Positions 35,844 through 45,543 are shown, counted from the first letter of the stretch. The stretch is 64,000 bases of DNA from Photobacterium profundum (GCF_003026285.1 NZ_PYOD01000003.1:496001-560000), one strand, 5' to 3'. The notes: generated from the letters alone by a model not told the origin. Made by a program: numbers and translations.

Positions 35844-36266
35844 ATGACAACTTTATACAGCACATCAGCAACAGCATCTGCAGGTCGTAACGGCATGGTT
35901 AAAACTGACGATGCAAAACTTGAACTGGCACTGAGCTATCCAAAAGAAATGGGCGGTACAGGTGAAGCAACTAACCCTGAACAGTTATTTGCAGCAGGTT
36001 ACTCAGCGTGTTTTTCTAATGCGATTCTTTTTGTTGCTCAGACGCAAAAGCTAAAATTAGCTGAAGCGCCAACAACGGCAACAGTGGGTATTTCACCAAA
36101 TGAAACGGGCGGTTTTAGCTTATCTGTCGAATTAGCCGTTAAACTTCAGCTAGAACAAGCAGAAGCGCTTGAACTGGTTAGAAAGGCCCATCAAGTTTGC
36201 CCATACTCAAATGCAGTGCGTAACAACATTGATGTAAAAGTAAGTGTAAACGGCGATGTAATTTAA
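35844..36266 (+). CDS. ohr: organic hydroperoxide reductase Ohr
   Basis: Cytoplasmic thiol peroxidase, 140 residues, reducing alkyl and lipid hydroperoxides. The two redox cysteines are in AAGYSACFSNA and HQVCPYSNAV, with the Arg and Glu of the active site in the N-terminal GRNG and NPEQLFAAGY regions. Length and motifs match Ohr, not OsmC. Regulated by the divergent ohrR. Confidence 0.95.
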   Translation: MTTLYSTSATASAGRNGMVKTDDAKLELALSYPKEMGGTGEATNPEQLFAAGYSACFSNAILFVAQTQKLKLAEAPTTATVGISPNETGGFSLSVELAVKLQLEQAEALELVRKAHQVCPYSNAVRNNIDVKVSVNGDVI

Positions 36267-36404
36267 ACAGCGTTAACTTAGGCTAAGCAATACTAGCTTG
36301 AACGTAACTTTCGATTATTGGGCTTCGATATTCCAATTTATATCGAAGCCTGATATATAAGGCTTATTTACTAGGTAACAACGCACATTACGCTTCTTTT
36401 TTAT

Positions 36405-37274
36405 CTATTCCATCAAACGTTTAGCCAACCATTCTTTAGGTGACATCTCTAGCTTCTTTCGAAATGCTCGCGCTAAAGCAGAACCATGTTCATACCCCAC
36501 TAAATTAGCCACCACGCTAACAGATGTGCCTTCTTGTAAAAGAATCTGTGCCTTAGCTATACGAAGATCAGTCAAATAATCATTTGGGGGCTGCCCCACT
36601 GTGCTTTTAAATAAAGCTGCAAATTTTGAACGAGACATTACAGACACCTCTGCCATATTTTCCAGTGTCCATACCTGTTCTGGATGATCATGTAATGCGG
36701 TCATTAACTTGGCTAAACGAGAATGCGCAAGACCAGCAAATAAGCCTTGCTGAAGTACACTTTCTCGCAATGTTACCTGTGCTTGAGTTTGTATATCATC
36801 GCTACCTAATAATCTGCGCAGCATTTGAATCAAAAATACATCACATAAGCAATCAATCATTGGGTCTCTGCCCAATTTTTGTGTAAAGGCCTCGTCAAAT
36901 ATCCATCGCGCTATTTGGCTTAGTGAGCTGTCATCATCGACAGGATAACTGATAAATTTAGGCAGATTATTCACTAAAGGGCTATTTACCCCGCTATCAA
37001 AGCCGATATTGGCACACACAAGTTGAGCCCCCTCAGATTCATTCGCAATAATATGATGAACAGTATTATGCGGTAAAAAAATAATAGAGGGTCGGTCGAG
37101 AATAATTTTATGCCCTTCAACACTTTTTAATGTCAGCACGCCTGATTGAAGCAGGTGTAAATGTGCTTGTTGGTTACTATCCCCACCGATAGCGTGAATG
37201 CCACACATATTGCCACTAAAAAATACTTCTGCGCGAAATGACAAGCGCTTAATTACTTCTGAAAGATTGTCCAT
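36405..37274 (-). CDS. AraC-family transcriptional regulator
   Basis: About 289 residues from ATG 37274. An N-terminal cupin-like sensing domain (HLHLLQSGVLTLK, then FLPHNTVHHI with conserved His) and a C-terminal pair of helix-turn-helix motifs (TLENMAEVSVMSRSKFAALF and SVVANLVGYEHGSALARAF). A longer frame reaches 37367 but its N-terminal part looks unlike a domain. It is divergent from a YHS-domain protein, a possible target. Effector unknown. Confidence 0.85.
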   Translation of the reverse strand: MDNLSEVIKRLSFRAEVFFSGNMCGIHAIGGDSNQQAHLHLLQSGVLTLKSVEGHKIILDRPSIIFLPHNTVHHIIANESEGAQLVCANIGFDSGVNSPLVNNLPKFISYPVDDDSSLSQIARWIFDEAFTQKLGRDPMIDCLCDVFLIQMLRRLLGSDDIQTQAQVTLRESVLQQGLFAGLAHSRLAKLMTALHDHPEQVWTLENMAEVSVMSRSKFAALFKSTVGQPPNDYLTDLRIAKAQILLQEGTSVSVVANLVGYEHGSALARAFRKKLEMSPKEWLAKRLME

Positions 37275-37438
37275 AACTCTACATTTGGATGATTGGTTTG
37301 TAATCAGAGACGATCGGAACCGTTCTCTGTTGCTGTTACCAATATAGTTAATCAGTAAGGACAACACAGTTTTGTTTAATGCTCAAGGTGAGCTTACACA
37401 GTACTGTCATACCGATAATGATGTTCAAGGATAATATG

Positions 37439-37918
37439 ATGAAATTACGTACTCTTTTGAAAACCGCGACTATTGCTTCATCACTTGCTCTTAGTAGTTT
37501 CGCTTTTTCTGCTGACATTGATATGAGCGCAGATAAAAATGACCTCGCTATTCAAGGGTATGATCCTATTGCTTACTTCACTGACAGTAACCCCACAAAA
37601 GGAAACGCACAATATAGCGCAACCTATAAAAACGCCATTTACCATTTTGTAAGTGCAGAAAACCGCGATACTTTTCGCAGTGACCCCACTAAATATGCCC
37701 CTCAGTATGGCGGTTATTGTGCAATGGGTGTATCACTGAATAAAAAACTTGATACCGACCCAACGGCTTGGCGCATTGTCGATAACAAGCTGTATCTGAA
37801 TCTCAATAAAGATGTTCAAAAACGCTGGTTAGAAGATGTATCGGGTAACATCGTTATTGCTGAAAAAGTGTGGCCAACAATTAAACTCGTGAGTGCCGAT
37901 GTGGTGAATGCTGAATAA
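37439..37918 (+). CDS. secreted YHS-domain protein
   Basis: About 159 residues with a Sec signal peptide (cleavage near SFAFSA). The mature part has the YHS pattern DLAIQGYDPIAYFTDSNP, then YHFVSAENRDTFRSDP and YAPQYGGYCAMGV, a module thought to bind metal in periplasmic proteins. I prefer ATG 37439, 7 nt after AAGGA; ATG 37436 is adjacent and the upstream ATG 37379 has no site. It is divergent from the AraC regulator. Role unknown. Confidence 0.8.
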   Translation: MKLRTLLKTATIASSLALSSFAFSADIDMSADKNDLAIQGYDPIAYFTDSNPTKGNAQYSATYKNAIYHFVSAENRDTFRSDPTKYAPQYGGYCAMGVSLNKKLDTDPTAWRIVDNKLYLNLNKDVQKRWLEDVSGNIVIAEKVWPTIKLVSADVVNAE

Positions 37919-37953
37919 AATAGCGTGCTATGCAGATAACCTGTAACTAGTCA

Positions 37954-37981
37954 TGTAGCAGTGCCTTTAGAGACTGCTACA
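37954..37981. terminator. hairpin after the YHS-domain gene
   Basis: A perfect 9-bp stem TGTAGCAGT/ACTGCTACA with a 10-nt loop between convergent genes; no U-tract of note. Confidence 0.4.
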
Positions 37982-38039
37982 TAACTTCTTGTTAGCCATG
38001 AAACGATAAATCACGTCGATATACACGCTGTGTAGAGCT

Positions 38040-38492
38040 TTATACGTTTTCTACCACTTTCAATGCATCCCCTTCAATATCTATAATGGTATCGCGCAAA
38101 TGCTGGGATAGATTATCTGGCTTTTTGTTCTTGAAATTAAACATGACAACTTTTGCACTACCGACAGTCGTTATTGCATTTAACTTCTTACTATAAATTT
38201 CGTACGTCATAGTGAAGCGATCATCTTTAATTTCAGAGACGCGAGAACCAACATAGAGCGTATCTGGAAAAGTGACTGGTAGCTTATAGCGACATGTTGT
38301 TTCACCCAAGACAGGGCCAACACCAGTCAACTTCATATCTTCCATCAACTGTACTTTATTAAAGTAATCAATACGTGCTGTTTCCATATAACGAAAGTAC
38401 ACCACATTATTCACGTGATTTAACGCGTCCATCTCCCCCCATGCTACAGGGATTTCTGTAATAACTGGGTAACCTTTCAGCATATCAATCAT
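38040..38492 (-). CDS. acyl-CoA thioesterase, 4HBT hotdog family
   Basis: Cytoplasmic hotdog-fold thioesterase, 150 residues. The signature WGEMDALNHVNNVVYFRYMETAR carries the catalytic Asp and the HVNN turn of the YbgC/FadM branch. It probably hydrolyses acyl-CoA thioesters. AAGGAG lies 5 nt before the ATG. Single gene; substrate length unknown. Confidence 0.85.
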   Translation of the reverse strand: MIDMLKGYPVITEIPVAWGEMDALNHVNNVVYFRYMETARIDYFNKVQLMEDMKLTGVGPVLGETTCRYKLPVTFPDTLYVGSRVSEIKDDRFTMTYEIYSKKLNAITTVGSAKVVMFNFKNKKPDNLSQHLRDTIIDIEGDALKVVENV

Positions 38493-38919
38493 GTTAGCTC
38501 CTTGCTTTTAATGAACATCAGTTAATGGCTATCATTTGATGAAATTATTCAAGTGCGACGCTTTAAAATTCAAACGATCGCTTGAAGTAATTAATCTAGC
38601 TTTGATTTAACAAATTTACAACAAGTGTGTTTCAATAGTGTGCAGCACACTTTGTATACAGTATATAAGCTAGTATCACCTTGTATTTCGCTTACGATGT
38701 AGCACGAAATAAATGTTATGGAGGCACTTATCTCAATTAACTGATTAAGCTTTGAACAGTTATGAAAGCGGCGTGTGAATTTTCACCGAGAAGACACTGC
38801 AACCCGTGTTTTATAAGGGCTTAGGGTGTTTTTTAGGGTATCCTACGTTCCCTTTTTATAGCTTGCCGGTATAGCCGTCAGGCTTGTGTGCATTTTGCCC
38901 TAAATACAGATAGCCTCTT
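38493..38919. other. intergenic region with imperfect hairpin
   Basis: About 430 bases before the next gene. A 10-bp stem with one mismatch (38860-38869 with 38875-38884) and runs of GGG/CCC suggest a structured leader. No known riboswitch class was recognised, and no ORF with a ribosome site is present. Confidence 0.35.
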
Positions 38920-39990
38920 ATGCTTTACAACGAAAATTTACCAGTAAGATACCCGAAAGGGACGTTCGCAATGTGGACGGTTTATAGCTTCACTGGCGCA
39001 TCTATCCTTGCGTCTATTGTCTTTTCTCTGCTTCTATTCTTGTCAATTGATGACGATCCATTGATGAAGGTGTTATTTGGTGGTTTAGCCGTTATTTTTG
39101 AACTAGGTAAGTTTTTTGCTTGGTATGAAGTTGGCGAGCGTAAATCTCGTCGTAATTACAGCGGCACCTTTTCTGCCTTCACATTCTATGCAGTTCTGGC
39201 TGCAATTTCGATTGGCGGCTCTGTCGGGGGCATTAACAGTGCGACGAATAAAGCACAAGGTCACGTTAATGTACAACAAAGTAAAATCAATGCATTTAAC
39301 ATGCAGATTGAATCTATTGATCAACAAATAGCATTGAATAATGATGCCGCAGAAAAATACATCCAAATGGAACGTATTGCGATGGGCGTTGCACGCATTC
39401 AAAAAGAAAATGAAAAGCTGCGTATTCAACAACAAGAACTGGCAATGCAACGTGATAGCTTGCCGATTGTAGGGCAAGGTTCGGTGCTTGGTTTAATCGA
39501 TAGTTTGGCAAAGTCGCTGAATATTGGAACACAAGCCGCTCAACTTGGTTTGGTCATTTTTCTATCGGTACTCCTCGATTTCTTTGCTGCATTCTTTGTC
39601 GGTTTAATTGGTGAAGAACAACGTTTTCGTAACCAATTCCGTCGAATCAACCCGATCACTATCGATGCTTTCAATAATACTGAACCTAAAAGCCCAGAGC
39701 TGTTAACACATACACTGAATCCATCTGATATTGGCACCAGCGAGATCAATGCAGAAATGATGGAAGCAGCCGCGAAAGAGCAGGAAGACGCTGAACCTAA
39801 GACGTTATACGAACAAGCGGTCGATGCATTGAGTAGAAACCAAGTGAATTGCAGTAAACGCGCAATGGCAAGGTTCCTTAAAACAAGCAGCGATGATGTA
39901 GATGGTATTTTTAAGCAGTTACTTGATGAAGGTTTTGTCAGTAAAAAGCCGAATAATCATTACCAATGGCATGGCTTAACAGAAAGTTAA
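38920..39990 (+). CDS. membrane protein with coiled coil and C-terminal winged-helix-like domain
   Basis: 356 residues of unusual design. Three hydrophobic helices in the first 110 residues (about 18-42, 50-65, 85-105) are followed by a polar coiled coil at about 115-175 rich in Gln, Glu and Lys. A fourth helix is at about 200-225 (LVIFLSVLLDFFAAFFVGLI), then a cytoplasmic tail. The last 65 residues (LYEQAVDALSRNQVNCSKRAMARFLKTSSDDVDGIFKQLL split here by description) look like a winged-helix DNA-binding unit of the FtsK-gamma kind. ATG 38971 has a better ribosome site (AAGGGA, 8 nt) and is an alternative start. No function known. Confidence 0.7.
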   Translation: MLYNENLPVRYPKGTFAMWTVYSFTGASILASIVFSLLLFLSIDDDPLMKVLFGGLAVIFELGKFFAWYEVGERKSRRNYSGTFSAFTFYAVLAAISIGGSVGGINSATNKAQGHVNVQQSKINAFNMQIESIDQQIALNNDAAEKYIQMERIAMGVARIQKENEKLRIQQQELAMQRDSLPIVGQGSVLGLIDSLAKSLNIGTQAAQLGLVIFLSVLLDFFAAFFVGLIGEEQRFRNQFRRINPITIDAFNNTEPKSPELLTHTLNPSDIGTSEINAEMMEAAAKEQEDAEPKTLYEQAVDALSRNQVNCSKRAMARFLKTSSDDVDGIFKQLLDEGFVSKKPNNHYQWHGLTES

Positions 39991-40020
39991 TACACATATA
40001 CTCAAGCAATACTCTAAAAG

Positions 40021-40049
40021 AGGCTCATCAGATTGATGGGTCTTTTTTA
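40021..40049 (+). terminator. terminator after the membrane/winged-helix gene
   Basis: A 9-bp stem AGGCTCATC/GATGGGTCT (two G-T pairs) with a 5-nt loop, followed by TTTTTAT. Confidence 0.8.
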
Positions 40050-40134
40050 TATCTCAAATAAAAAAACACCAAGAATCAAGTAAACATCGTTACACTTTCA
40101 TTAGTCTTATAAATATCGAAGATAACTATTTAGT

Positions 40135-41703
40135 ATGCTTTTTCTTAAATGCGTTCAACCTAGATCACTCATTTTAAAATTATCATCTATTTGGTTAGTC
40201 GTGTGTAGCATTTTAGCGTTAACAGGTTGCGCTAAGCATATAGAACAAGAAAAAGACGTAATGTATTCAATCCCTGCCGATAAGCATACACAGCTTTCAA
40301 AATATGTTGCTCCTTATATTGCTGCACACCCCGATAAAACAGGATTCTATCCGTTAAGTGACGGTAAAGAAGCGTATTTTATGCGACTTGCTATGATTTA
40401 TAGTGCAGAAAAAAGTGTTGATATTCAGTACTATATTTATCGAGATGACAGTACAAGCTCATTGATGACATGGTATTTATATCAAGCAGCAGAGCGCGGT
40501 GTTCGCGTTAGAATTCTTTTAGATGACATGCAAGCTCGTAATGATGCTGCATTAGCAAAACTTGCTGACCACCCTAATGTAGAACTCCGCTTATTTAACC
40601 CTTTTGAGAATAGAAGTATGCGAGCTGTAGGCTTTATCGGTGATTTTAATCGTTTAAACCGACGCATGCATAATAAGGCAATCATTGCTGACGGCGCTTT
40701 CGCTATTATTGGCGGACGTAATATCGGTGATGAATATTTTTCGGCCAATAACAATGTTGAATTCGGTGATATGGACTTGTTTCTATTAGGTAAAGTTATC
40801 CCTGATATTGCCCTGCAATTTGACGTATATTGGAACAGTGAACCTGCGACACCCGTTGAACACTTAGTTGATAATATAAATCCAGTAACAGAAGCTGATT
40901 TAGAAGCATGGAAAGAGTCCAAACTGATTTACTTAACGCGTTCTGACTACGCTAAATCGCTAAAAGAACTCCCTGTTATACAACAACTACTGGAGCATTC
41001 TCTTCCGCTGTACTGGAGTGATGCTAAATTAAGTTACGACTCTCCAAACAAAGTGGATACAGACAATCCTACCAATCAATCTAACGATGGCTTATTACTA
41101 CATAAGATTTCTGCGGTTCTTAAACAAACAGAAAAAAGTTTACTCATTATTTCTCCTTACTTTGTTCCAACAGAAGATGGGGCAAAAGCTTTAGCAGAAG
41201 CTGCACGCCAAGGGATAGACATTACAGTGATTACCAATTCATTAGCTTCAAATGACGTATTTTCTGTACATGGCTGGTATGCGAAAAGGCGTAAAATATT
41301 ATTAGACAGTGGTGTTAAACTTTATGAAGTCAAAGTGGAACGAGAGCTGGATAAAAAACATTCTTGGCTAGGTAGTTCACGCACCAGTTTACACGCAAAA
41401 GTCTTCATCATAGATCAGTATAAAACCTTTGTTGGATCTTATAACTTCGATCCCCGCTCTGCTTATTTAAATACTGAAATGGGTGTTTTCGTTGATTCTC
41501 CTCAATTTGCAGAGCAGACAGAGCAAGCTATCTCATCAGCCTTAAAGAGGACAACTTATCGTCTAAAGCTTGATAACGATGGTGACATTGCTTGGGTAGA
41601 TGATGTAACAGGAAAGCAGTACGACACAGAACCCGACACCAGTATTTGGTTACGATTTGGGGCTTGGTTCTCAGGGTTACTCCCAATAGAAAAACACCTT
41701 TAG
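40135..41703 (+). CDS. phospholipase D family protein, ClsC-like cardiolipin synthase
   Basis: 522 residues with an N-terminal hydrophobic segment ending LALTGCAK, a probable lipobox. The two HKD motifs of the PLD superfamily are intact: His179 in HNKAIIADGAFAIIGGRNIGDEYF and His420 in HAKVFIIDQYKTFVGSYNFD. Length and the GRNIGDEYF sequence place it near E. coli ClsC, which makes cardiolipin from phosphatidylglycerol and phosphatidylethanolamine. The usual partner YmdB is not adjacent. The ribosome site before 40135 is weak, so the start could be slightly downstream. Confidence 0.83.
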   Translation: MLFLKCVQPRSLILKLSSIWLVVCSILALTGCAKHIEQEKDVMYSIPADKHTQLSKYVAPYIAAHPDKTGFYPLSDGKEAYFMRLAMIYSAEKSVDIQYYIYRDDSTSSLMTWYLYQAAERGVRVRILLDDMQARNDAALAKLADHPNVELRLFNPFENRSMRAVGFIGDFNRLNRRMHNKAIIADGAFAIIGGRNIGDEYFSANNNVEFGDMDLFLLGKVIPDIALQFDVYWNSEPATPVEHLVDNINPVTEADLEAWKESKLIYLTRSDYAKSLKELPVIQQLLEHSLPLYWSDAKLSYDSPNKVDTDNPTNQSNDGLLLHKISAVLKQTEKSLLIISPYFVPTEDGAKALAEAARQGIDITVITNSLASNDVFSVHGWYAKRRKILLDSGVKLYEVKVERELDKKHSWLGSSRTSLHAKVFIIDQYKTFVGSYNFDPRSAYLNTEMGVFVDSPQFAEQTEQAISSALKRTTYRLKLDNDGDIAWVDDVTGKQYDTEPDTSIWLRFGAWFSGLLPIEKHL

Positions 41704-41784
41704 TTTAAGGTAAGAGCAAGCAATTATACTTACTCTTACCTTGATATATTTCGACTCGTTTATTCTTTCTAGTTATCCACGAGT

Positions 41785-42855
41785 TTATGTCGCATCAATC
41801 ACACCGCGACGTATTTGATCTAATTCGATAGACTCAAACAGTGCTTGGAAATTACCCTCTCCAAACCCTTCATTACCCTTACGTTGAATAATCTCGAAGA
41901 ACACAGGCCCGATAACAGTATTCGTGAAAATTTGTAAAAGAATACCAGTGTCATCGCCATCGATCAGAATATTGAGATCTTTTAGCTTTGCCACATCTTC
42001 TTCATGCCCTTTCACTCGCTTATTAACCCCTTCATAATAAGTATGAGGTGTTTCCATGAAGGGTAATCCCCCCTCTTTCAGCTTTTTGACTGTACTATAA
42101 ATATCTTGGGTACTTAGCGCGATATGCTGAATACCTTCACCGTTGTATTTCTCAAGGTATTCTGCAATTTGTGATTTATCATCATGTGATTCATTAATTG
42201 GGATGCGAATTTTACCGCATGGCGCGGTTAAGGCACGCGACAGTAGCCCTGTCGATTTACCTTTTATATCAAAATGGCGGATCTCATGAAAATTGGCAAT
42301 TTTCTCATAGAAACTCGCCCAAAGATCCATATTGCCTCGTTTCACGTTGTGGGTAAGGTGATCTAAGTTTTCTAAACCAGCATCTAAACTGGCTAAACGC
42401 TGCTTATAATCAGGATAGTAATCAAAATCGATTTCATAAATATCATGCTTGCCGAAACGATCAACCAGATAAATAAGCGATTCGCCAATGCCATAAATGG
42501 CTGGAATATTCAGCTCCATTGGCCCTGCTTGCGCGGCACATGCTGTTGCACCTTTTTCTACCGCATAAGCCAATGCTGCATTAGAATCAACTACACGAAA
42601 CGCCATGGCATTTACGCTTGCACCATGCGTACTCGCAAATCCTGCTGCTTGTGAATGGCCTTCGCTATTTACGATGAAATTAATATCACCTTGTCGAAAT
42701 AGCCACACTGCTTTATGTTTATGTTTTGCAATTTCAGCAAAACCCATTAATCGAAATAGGTTTTTTAGATTAGCAATACCTTCTGGGGTTGGCGCTGTAT
42801 ATTCGACAAACTCAAAGCCATCCGTTCCCATTGGATTAAAGTTAGTGTTTTCCAT
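41785..42855 (-). CDS. hppD: 4-hydroxyphenylpyruvate dioxygenase
   Basis: Non-haem iron dioxygenase making homogentisate from 4-hydroxyphenylpyruvate, 356 residues from ATG 42855, which has GAGG 8 nt upstream. The vicinal-oxygen-chelate repeats are present, with iron ligands in NLDHLTHNV, EGIQHIAL and the C-terminal GPVFFEIIQRKG. It feeds HmgA, encoded about 20 kb to the left, so the tyrosine pathway is split over two loci. Confidence 0.95.
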   Translation of the reverse strand: MENTNFNPMGTDGFEFVEYTAPTPEGIANLKNLFRLMGFAEIAKHKHKAVWLFRQGDINFIVNSEGHSQAAGFASTHGASVNAMAFRVVDSNAALAYAVEKGATACAAQAGPMELNIPAIYGIGESLIYLVDRFGKHDIYEIDFDYYPDYKQRLASLDAGLENLDHLTHNVKRGNMDLWASFYEKIANFHEIRHFDIKGKSTGLLSRALTAPCGKIRIPINESHDDKSQIAEYLEKYNGEGIQHIALSTQDIYSTVKKLKEGGLPFMETPHTYYEGVNKRVKGHEEDVAKLKDLNILIDGDDTGILLQIFTNTVIGPVFFEIIQRKGNEGFGEGNFQALFESIELDQIRRGVIDAT

Positions 42856-43658
42856 CCGTTTATCCTCACTTTGTGTTGGCATTAATGTTAGCCACTCAAT
42901 TGTTTTATCAATCTTCGTTACTACTTATAGGATTAGCATTAATTAACTGATGATGAGAAGTTACACGACAAAACAATGTTAATGAAATGTAAATACACAG
43001 CGTAAAGATGGCTTGCCATTCATTGATTTGAATGAGCTAACCTGCTTTCTGCGATGAGAGTCTATGGCAATGTCGCATAACACCCGTTATACAATAAAAC
43101 ATAAGCTTCATATTATTCTAGATGGATCTCGATATCACCGTAGTGGCTATTGAGAGTCAATTCGACATATAAGATAAATACATATCCACTAATATAAGTT
43201 TTTAATAATAATTATATTAGTTATTACAATAGAGATAGCTCACACTCGTTAAAGCTTTATCACAACCTAACATCAAATGATAATAAAACTCACTTATATA
43301 TATTAACTACAAATTCAACCCACTCACATTAATTGACCTCATCAATTAGCAGAAGTAATAATATTAATTAACAACGTCGATATTAACAAACATACTGAAA
43401 CACATCCTTACAAATAAAACAACCATCTTCCACACCAGCAAACATCGAAAATAAAACAAATTAAATCAACCTCTTAACTCACAATCCATTTGTATAAAAA
43501 ATCAAAATTAATTAGTTCGCCTCTCACAGCTAACCACTTGAGATGTTATTTGATCATTATCAACATACACAACATTTTATATTGGATAATAAAAACAAAT
43601 AAAGCTTCATACTTTCAAATAAAACTTGATTACAACATTTAGCTGAATAAGGAATTAT
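42856..43658. other. long AT-rich intergenic region with FNR box
   Basis: About 800 bases of very AT-rich DNA between hppD and the cytochrome b gene. No ORF or RNA gene is apparent. The only clear element is the FNR-type palindrome at 43550. Confidence 0.5.
43550..43563. promoter_or_regulatory. perfect FNR consensus box
   Basis: TTGAT-CATT-ATCAA is the exact FNR consensus. It is centred about 102 nt upstream of the cytochrome b start codon, which fits activation from around -40 if the leader is about 60 nt. Confidence 0.78.
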
Positions 43659-44195
43659 ATGCAACCACACAATAGCAAATGGAACTTCGGTGCAGTCAGT
43701 CGCGTCATTCACCATAGCTACTTAATTCTATTTTTCAGTGCTATTGCATTGATATTATATGAACAAACAATCCCTGCAGGTGACGTAAGCTTTGTGAATC
43801 TACACAGCGGAATTGGTGTACTGTCTCTTCTGCTACTAACTATACGTTTAATATGGATTAAAAAGTCAGGCAAGCCCAACGCATTAGGTACCCCGATGCA
43901 AAAATTCAGTGCAAATTTTTCCTACGCACTGCTTGTTGGTACCATGATCGCAATGCCTTTATCAGGTCTAGCACTTACTATGGCTAAAGCGAGAGATGTC
44001 GACGTATTCGGTATTTTTACTATCCCTGGTTTTGCTGAGCGTAACTCTTCACTTATCGAGCTTTCTAGCTTTGTTCACGAATACCTTTCGTACTTCACAT
44101 ACGCTCTTTTGCTTGGGCATATAGGTGCAACACTGTTCCATCATTTCATCATTAAAGATGCAACTATCACCCGTATGTTTGGCTCAGCAAAATAA
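43659..44195 (+). CDS. cytochrome b561-type membrane protein
   Basis: 178 residues with four hydrophobic helices and histidines placed as in the cytochrome b561 family: ISRVIHHSYLILF in helix 1, VNLHSGIGVLSL in helix 2 and FVHEYLSYFTYALLLGHIGATLFHHF in helices 3-4. It would pass electrons between the quinone pool and a periplasmic partner. AAGGA lies before the ATG. It ends 10 bases before the cytochrome c gene and shares its FNR-controlled promoter. Confidence 0.85.
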   Translation: MQPHNSKWNFGAVSRVIHHSYLILFFSAIALILYEQTIPAGDVSFVNLHSGIGVLSLLLLTIRLIWIKKSGKPNALGTPMQKFSANFSYALLVGTMIAMPLSGLALTMAKARDVDVFGIFTIPGFAERNSSLIELSSFVHEYLSYFTYALLLGHIGATLFHHFIIKDATITRMFGSAK

Positions 44196-44205
44196 GGAAC
44201 CCTCA

Positions 44206-45504
44206 ATGAACAAATTACTAACACTTTCAGCTCTGAGCCTAATGGTAGCCACAGCCCATGCCGAAAACCTAACACTTGACGGGATTGAATCAGACATCAA
44301 TTGGGACACCGTTCCAATGGTTCAAAAATCATTATTTTTCCCAGGAAAAGTGACCTATGCATGGTTAAACTCTGAAGAACACAAAGGCACAAGCCACAAG
44401 AACTTTGAAACGCGTAAATGTAGCGCATGCCACATTGATGAAGAACGTGGTTTAGGCGATATGCTAGTTAAAAGTGATGTTCCTCAGTTAAAAGATAAAA
44501 ATGGTTCCGTTGTTGCAGATATGCAGTTTGCTCATGATGATGAATATTTATATATTCGAACCGAATGGGCAGCGCAATCGGGCCACCCTGGTCGTATGCA
44601 CAATATGATTGAATTTGACGGAAAAAAATGGAAATCGGTTGGTGGTGATCGCATGTCTAAGCCTGAAGATCCTCTTTATGAAGATCGTCTCAGCTTTATG
44701 ATCGATGACGGAAGCGTTGCTCAGTTCGGCGAACAAGGCTGCTTCATGTCTTGCCATGCAGGTGAACGTGATTTAGATCCCGCAACCAAAGAGCAAAGCC
44801 TTGCCTTACCGGTAATTGGTCTTCATGGTTTGAATAAGGATGATATACGTAAGTATCTACCGGAATCTCGCACCGATGGTTCAAGCTGGGATAAACCAAA
44901 ATCCCAAGAAGAAATCGACCGTCTAAAAGCAAAAGGGCAATTTGTTGATCTTATGCAATGGCGTTCAACACGCTCTGGCCCTATCGGGTATGCTGATGAT
45001 GGTTATGTGTTTGAATATCGTCTGAATGACAGCGGTAAAACAGTCTTTACTTGGAACGTCGATCGTAAAACGATGATTCCAAAATACATGTATGATATCG
45101 AGAAAACTGGCTTCTACGCAATTAATCGTGAAGATAACAATGACCTGACTAAGCAAATTGCGTTAGTAGAAGGTGTTAACACCATGCCATATGACGCAAG
45201 TAAAATTAAGCCAGGTCAAATGCTACAAGGTCGTTTACTACGCATGCCTGATGGCTCAGCGGGTGACAATAGCGGTATCGCATCAGAATTTAAAGACGGA
45301 AGATACACAGTTGTCTTTAAACGTAAATTCGATACAGGTAGCCCAGAAGACGATAAAATCATGAAAATTGGTGGCACGTACAACTTCAACGTTGCCATTC
45401 ATGATGACTCAACCACAACACGCTCTCACTTTGTTACATTCCCATTTGATGTAGGGATTGGTGAAGGTGCAGAAGGCGATGTGATCAGTCATTACCTTAA
45501 GTAA
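44206..45504 (+). CDS. periplasmic c-type cytochrome with EB_dh (ethylbenzene dehydrogenase-related) haem domain
   Basis: 432 residues with a Sec signal peptide (MNKLLTLSALSLMVATAHA). A standard haem c motif CSACH is at residues 72-76, and an unusual CX3CH (CFMSCH, 179-184) lies in the EB_dh-like domain. The rest resembles the gamma-subunit-like haem-binding domain of DMSO-reductase family dehydrogenases. AAGGAA precedes ATG 44206 by 6 nt. With the cytochrome b561-like protein it forms a two-gene electron-transfer unit. No molybdenum catalytic subunit is beside it, so the terminal acceptor or donor is unknown. Confidence 0.85.
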   Translation: MNKLLTLSALSLMVATAHAENLTLDGIESDINWDTVPMVQKSLFFPGKVTYAWLNSEEHKGTSHKNFETRKCSACHIDEERGLGDMLVKSDVPQLKDKNGSVVADMQFAHDDEYLYIRTEWAAQSGHPGRMHNMIEFDGKKWKSVGGDRMSKPEDPLYEDRLSFMIDDGSVAQFGEQGCFMSCHAGERDLDPATKEQSLALPVIGLHGLNKDDIRKYLPESRTDGSSWDKPKSQEEIDRLKAKGQFVDLMQWRSTRSGPIGYADDGYVFEYRLNDSGKTVFTWNVDRKTMIPKYMYDIEKTGFYAINREDNNDLTKQIALVEGVNTMPYDASKIKPGQMLQGRLLRMPDGSAGDNSGIASEFKDGRYTVVFKRKFDTGSPEDDKIMKIGGTYNFNVAIHDDSTTTRSHFVTFPFDVGIGEGAEGDVISHYLK

Positions 45505-45543
45505 AGCTAAGCGCTGCACTTATTCAAAATAAATAACGATAAC

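Noticed and set aside
39103..39477. 124-residue minus-strand frame
   Set aside because: Antisense shadow inside the membrane/winged-helix gene, which has a consistent domain structure on plus.
42950..43010. Possible TyrR box upstream of hppD (TGTAAATACACAGCGTAAA)
   Set aside because: Only one half-site fits; the second arm departs too far from TTTACA at the required spacing.
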